DNA from: Bactericera cockerelli | Taxonomy: Eukaryota > Arthropoda > Insecta > Hemiptera > Triozidae | Assembly (NCBI GenBank): GCA_024516035.1 | Contig: CM044956.1 | Coordinates: 55,612,233 to 55,676,232, forward strand | Reading direction: 5' to 3' | DNA: 64,000 nucleotides | Shown here: positions 60,271 through 64,000 of the stretch, one piece after another | Numbering within the stretch: position 1 is the stretch's first letter | How the letters are laid out: each line of letters opens with the position of its first letter | Notes under the pieces: model-generated | Told to the model about the DNA's origin: nothing | What the model saw: the letters and a program-made list of their open reading frames with translations, nothing else | Databases searched by the model: none | Position numbers and translations under genes: made by a program

Positions 60271-60934
60271 CTCAGTGTGTGTGTCTGTGTGTAAACAGGA
60301 TATCTCGAGAACGGAAAGAGCTACATACTTGAAATTTGGTATGGAAATTAATTTCATACACCAGACGAACCACGAAACTTTTGGTAGCAATCGGCCGCAG
60401 AATGCGGCCGCAGGGCCGCAAATATTGGCCGCAAGCACGGTTTCTATGAATTGGTTAAAGATACAAAAAAAGTTAGAGAACAACATTTTCTTAGATTAAA
60501 AAAATAATAGGGGTCTATTCCCATCATTTTTTTGATATCTTGAACTTTTTGGAACTCGGCCCCAATTTACCGGTATTTTGGGGGGGACCCGCTTGGACTA
60601 ACTTTTTTATTATTCATTCTAGATGGGGGTTGTGACATATCAAATCCAATGATTTTAAGGTTCTGATTACGAATTTGATGTTTATTTTTAGCTAACTGTT
60701 ACCTTTGAGTCACCAGTGGCTTTTGTTCCCGTTTCCATTCCTAATATGATAAGGAAAGTCGTGTGATGTTTACACCAGATTTTTTACATATTGATCTCAC
60801 GTCAAATATGGATAATGGATAGTTACAACTTAAAAGATCAAATTTTTTATACAAAAGAAGTAGTAATTTAAAAAAAAATAAGATATTAAAATTAACTAAA
60901 ATAGCTGATACAAGCACAAATACAAGCACAAAAA

Positions 60935-61413
60935 TCTGGTGTAAACATCACACAACTTTCCTTATCCCAAAAAAGAAGTCGAATTCCGCCACTGGTGACC
61001 GAACGGTAACAGATAACTAAAAATCAATACCAAATTCGTTATCAGCACTTCAAAATCATTGGATTTGATATGTCGCAACCCCCATCTAGGGTGAATAATA
61101 AAAAAGTTAGTCCGAGCGGGTCCCCCTAAAATACCGGTAAATTGAGGCCGAGGTCCAAAAAGTTCAAGATATCAAAAAAATGATCAGAATAGACCCCTAT
61201 TATTTTTTTAATCTAAGAAAATGATATTCTCTAACTTTTTTTGTATCTTTAACCGATTCGAAGATTCGGCGCTTGCGGCTAATATTTGCGGCCCTGCGGC
61301 CGCAGAATGCGGCCGATTTCAACCAAAAGTTTCATGGTTCGTTTGGGGTATAAAATTAATTACCATACCAAATTTCAAGTCTCTAGCTCATACCGTTCTT
61401 GAGATATCCTGTT

Positions 61414-61444
<31 letters not shown>

Positions 61445-61603
61445 ACAGACAGACAGACAGACAGACAGACAGACGCACGGACCAATGGCTGAAAACAACT
61501 TTTTTGGTATCCTGAGGCTATGATTCGTCCAGAAATGTGAAAAACTAGGTAGGTCAAATTTTCGACGAATACAATACTTTCCTTATTATAGGATAAGGAA
61601 AGT
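60935..61603 (+). mobile_element. 0.67-kb non-autonomous relative of the 7.0-kb insertion
   Basis: Starts TCTGGTGTAAACATCACACA and ends in the hairpin ctttccttat-tatagg-ataaggaaag-t. It matches the two end regions of 53740-60779 in the opposite orientation, including the stretch with gcggccgcag and the (CA)n/(GACA)n microsatellite at 61413-61473. Copy A (43300-43306) is the empty site. Confidence 0.8.
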
Positions 61604-62603
61604 AAAAAACTGAAGCAAATAAATTATCAAAGGCTGAAACATTTATCAGGACCTCATATTATAAGACTTTTACTGTTCATGCACAGATTCGCAGTTGAAT
61701 TTCTGAAGTTTTTATATTGTTTAGGTAATATAATCATTTTACAAATTATAATATCTAATTATTTTTCGTTATACTAAACCGACAGCACGTTCCATCGTTT
61801 TTCCAAAAAGAAATAAAGAAGAAAAAAAAACATGATTTCGTGCAATAAATGAAACATTTGTCAAATATGGCTGTTTATTATTATTTTTTTTGAGAATTAA
61901 TTTGACTGATTGGACACACATTTTCAAGTCAAAATGTTTTTCTTGCTATTTTTATCTATCTGTCTTACATGCGAATTTTTTAGACATTCCACAATTTATT
62001 AATTACAGTAAAATAATAATAACAAAATTTTATTGAAGTGTTTTTGACCATCCGTTTTTTTTTTGTGATTACATAGGTACATAACTAATTATTGTATTAC
62101 CTAAACATGAAAACATCCCATATGAGCACTAGATCTTGAATTGTGAACTTTTACCTTTTGCGTGTAGCTAGTGGATTTTTTTATCATTTTTTATTTATTA
62201 TTTCTTCGTATCGCCGCGTGTGCTATAATAATTCCGTATCAGATACCTATATCACGGTGTTCAGGGAATTATATGGACGCCCAGATTCCTTGACTGGGCT
62301 CCTTTTATGTCCATTGATTCTATTTGGTTTTACCGTGTTCTGATTGTCTATAACGCCAAAAGAGAATCTCGGAAGTGAGTATAATGGATTTTTTATGAGA
62401 ACTTTCCTTTCTAGTAAAAAACAGAAAATTTCTTTATGTAGGTACCCATGTCAAATGAAAAAGAACATGAAATCTAAATTAGTATCTGATTACATTCGTG
62501 CATTCTCAGTTTACGGCTTCTTTTATAACCACACCATAAGATCTAATAAAGGTAAAAAAGGTAAGAAGGTTGACCACCCTCAATGGTTAGGTGGTGCACG
62601 GAG

Positions 62604-62806
62604 TTGTTTTTAACATCGTTTTCAACTGCATGGTCATATCACGACGGTGGTTTTACCCTCCACTCGCTTGAAACTCACAAACCAGCTACTCAAGTCAGTC
62701 TCACCCAGCCTGAGTGGGGTCGGAAACAGCCAGAATCACGAGGGCTCGAATTCGAATGGTCACCCAACCAAGCCCTAGCCTTGCAGGGAGTTGCTTAACT
62801 TCAGTG
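62604..62806 (-). repeat. 5S rRNA-headed SINE, minus strand
   Basis: Reverse complement: gaagttaagcaactccctgc, ttggttgggtgaccattcga, core and tail (tgatatgaccatgcagttga). Confidence 0.8.
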
Positions 62807-63269
62807 ATAAAACGCTGGTAGCTGTGTCTACAGGAGCTGGCGTAGCAGCTGTTTCACGACTACGAAATAAAAAATTGATAAAAAAGGCTCTGAAATGTGA
62901 TTTGTGTTCGAATGCCGACATGGTAGAATATTTTCTAGTCTACATTTGAAAGTCCGGGGTCCTCTCATACCTCGTGAGGAAAAATGAGTAGTGACTTGTA
63001 TGAGAGTATGAGTAACGACTGAATTTATTATCACAGCCTTACACGTTTAGTTTTATACAAACTCAAATGCTGTTACATCATAATAAGCATTAATACCTAC
63101 ATATTATACAATACATAGCTACAAGCGTCAATGTAACCATCTATAATAAGACACGCCCCCTTTTTCTCATTTTCAAGACAGTTTTCAACAGAAAATATTC
63201 TGTTCTTGGCATTAACAGATTTGCTTCATAAACAACAAATAAGAATATTTGATGAAAAACAGGAATGGA

Positions 63270-63306
63270 AAAGAAAGTGAGAGAGAGATAGAGAGAGAGA
63301 GAGAGA

Positions 63307-63399
<93 letters not shown>

Positions 63400-63405
63400 A
63401 GAGAG

Positions 63406-63477
<72 letters not shown>

Positions 63478-63478
63478 T
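63270..63478. repeat. (GA)n microsatellite
   Basis: Nearly pure (GA)n, over 200 bp; copy B counterpart of 46140-46280. Confidence 0.97.
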
Positions 63479-63479
63479 T

Positions 63480-64000
63480 TTGATTGATTTTGATTTTGAA
63501 CATTTTCATTTATTTATATTTATTTTTTTTGTACATATACATAAATAACATCCCCTAAGCTAATGCTAACTTTTTGGGGGACGGATCTCTTCCCTTTACT
63601 TGTAAAATAAATATCTACTTAAAATCTAGTACAATACATAATTATTTAAACATTAATAGCATCTTTTATTTTAAATATATAAAAGTTCTACCATGAGGAG
63701 TTATTAATTATTTTGTTTTGAAAGTAGGCTATCTTTAATTTTAGCTTTGATTCTACATAAATTTGCTTCTTCTAGAAAATCAGAGCAATAAGTATTTAGA
63801 TGTGATGGTATGATATATTCTAATATACGGTTTCCGTATAATTCTGTGTATACTTGGGTTCGTCTAAATCTTTGTGTTCTTAGTGAGTGAGGTTGTTCGG
63901 TCAGCTGACGATAGTTTGTATTGTTAAAATTCATAACTAGTAGTACATAGTAATTCAATTGTTCTATCGTAAGACTTTGTATATTAATACTGCCGAACAA
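63480..64000 (-). pseudogene. 3' end of a non-LTR retrotransposon, continuing past the window
   Basis: A 98-codon frame (64000-63704) ends in a pattern typical of the C-terminus of LINE ORF2: HSLRTQRFRRTQVYTELYGN, RILEYIIPSHLNTYCSDF. An AT-rich 3' untranslated part follows to 63480. The reverse transcriptase, if present, lies beyond the window. Confidence 0.55.

Larger units (their letters stand above)
53902..60277 (-). mobile_element. nested 6.4-kb element with CACTGAGA inverted ends
   Basis: Starts CACTGAGAAAAAAAAATCGT and ends in the inverse, ttttctctcagtg. The motif ctatcgag recurs just inside each end. It sits inside the CA/TG microsatellite of the host element with a 10-bp direct repeat TGTGTGTCTG (53892-53901, 60278-60287), though the microsatellite weakens that evidence. 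The short copy 60935-61603 is continuous at the equivalent point. Inside are tandem arrays on both flanks, a central multi-exon gene region on the minus strand, a TTAA-flanked MITE and a 5S SINE. I do not recognise the superfamily. Confidence 0.65.
53740..60779 (-). mobile_element. 7.0-kb insertion with TCTGGTG start and terminal hairpin
   Basis: Copy A of the block shows the empty site (43160-43170, six T). On the minus strand the element starts TCTGGTGTAAACATCACACG and ends in the hairpin ACTTTCCTTAT-loop-ATAAGGAAAGT. The same ends in the opposite orientation define the 0.67-kb insertion at 60935-61603. Both went into six-base A/T runs, leaving five and six bases on the two sides. A 5' TC and a 3' hairpin recall Helitrons, but the 3' end is GTAA rather than CTRR, so the class is open. 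Most of its length is a second, nested element (53902-60277). Confidence 0.75.
51501..63480. repeat. duplicated block, copy B
   Basis: Homologous to 40337-46290, in the same order and orientation. It lacks copy A's SINE and LINE insertions and carries its own: about 51775-52225, 53740-60779 and 60935-61603. Confidence 0.88.

Noticed and set aside
60205..61523. Related frames on the two strands at 60205-60486 and 61221-61523
   Set aside because: They are the inverted end regions of the two TCTGGTG elements, with no protein features.

Overview
The window is nuclear DNA of an insect. It has split genes with short GC-rich exons and long AT-rich introns, conserved animal genes, an errantivirus-type LTR retrotransposon, a Tc1 transposon, LINE fragments and many SINEs. 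A hemipteran is my best guess, from the gene-poor, repeat-rich layout, but nothing here fixes the species. No bacterial features are present. Two runs of exactly 100 N (31405-31504 and 51401-51500) show that this is a draft scaffold.

Host genes. (1) MED15, the Mediator tail subunit, is complete on the plus strand from 11805 to 21411: 11 exons, all junctions GT-AG and in phase, 638 residues. A second diverged copy of its repeat exon plus flanking intron lies about 10 kb upstream (1055-1711). (2) The last two coding exons of par-1/MARK (KA1 domain) are on the minus strand, 27487-31144. (3) Most of an SLC36-type amino acid transporter is on the plus strand, 32265-38244. Its N-terminal exon (32530-32641) lies after an exon that should follow it, and the first-membrane-helix exon is missing, right beside the first N gap.

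Mobile DNA, left to right. An errantivirus-like element (2326-10247, minus) has LTRs that look identical, a TATA target duplication, and gag, pol and env frames. A 1.09-kb palindrome sits in MED15 intron 10. An apparently intact Tc1 element (29265-30862) sits in the par-1 intron, nested in a LINE tail. From 38 kb on there are no recognisable host genes. Two diverged copies of one block (40337-46290 and 51501-63480) differ by insertions, so each copy shows the empty site of insertions in the other. The insertions include a 7.0-kb and a 0.67-kb element with the same ends (TCTGGTG start, terminal hairpin). The 7.0-kb one carries a nested 6.4-kb element with CACTGAGA inverted ends, minisatellite arrays and a spliced gene of an animal multicopy family of unknown function. 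SINEs with 5S rRNA-derived or tRNA-derived heads but one shared core and tail occur throughout.

The most novel items are the nested CACTGAGA element and its gene, the modular 5S/tRNA SINE superfamily, the CTCATTGAGTCCCG palindromic element, and the scrambled transporter exons. All coordinates and homologies were read by eye; no database search was possible.
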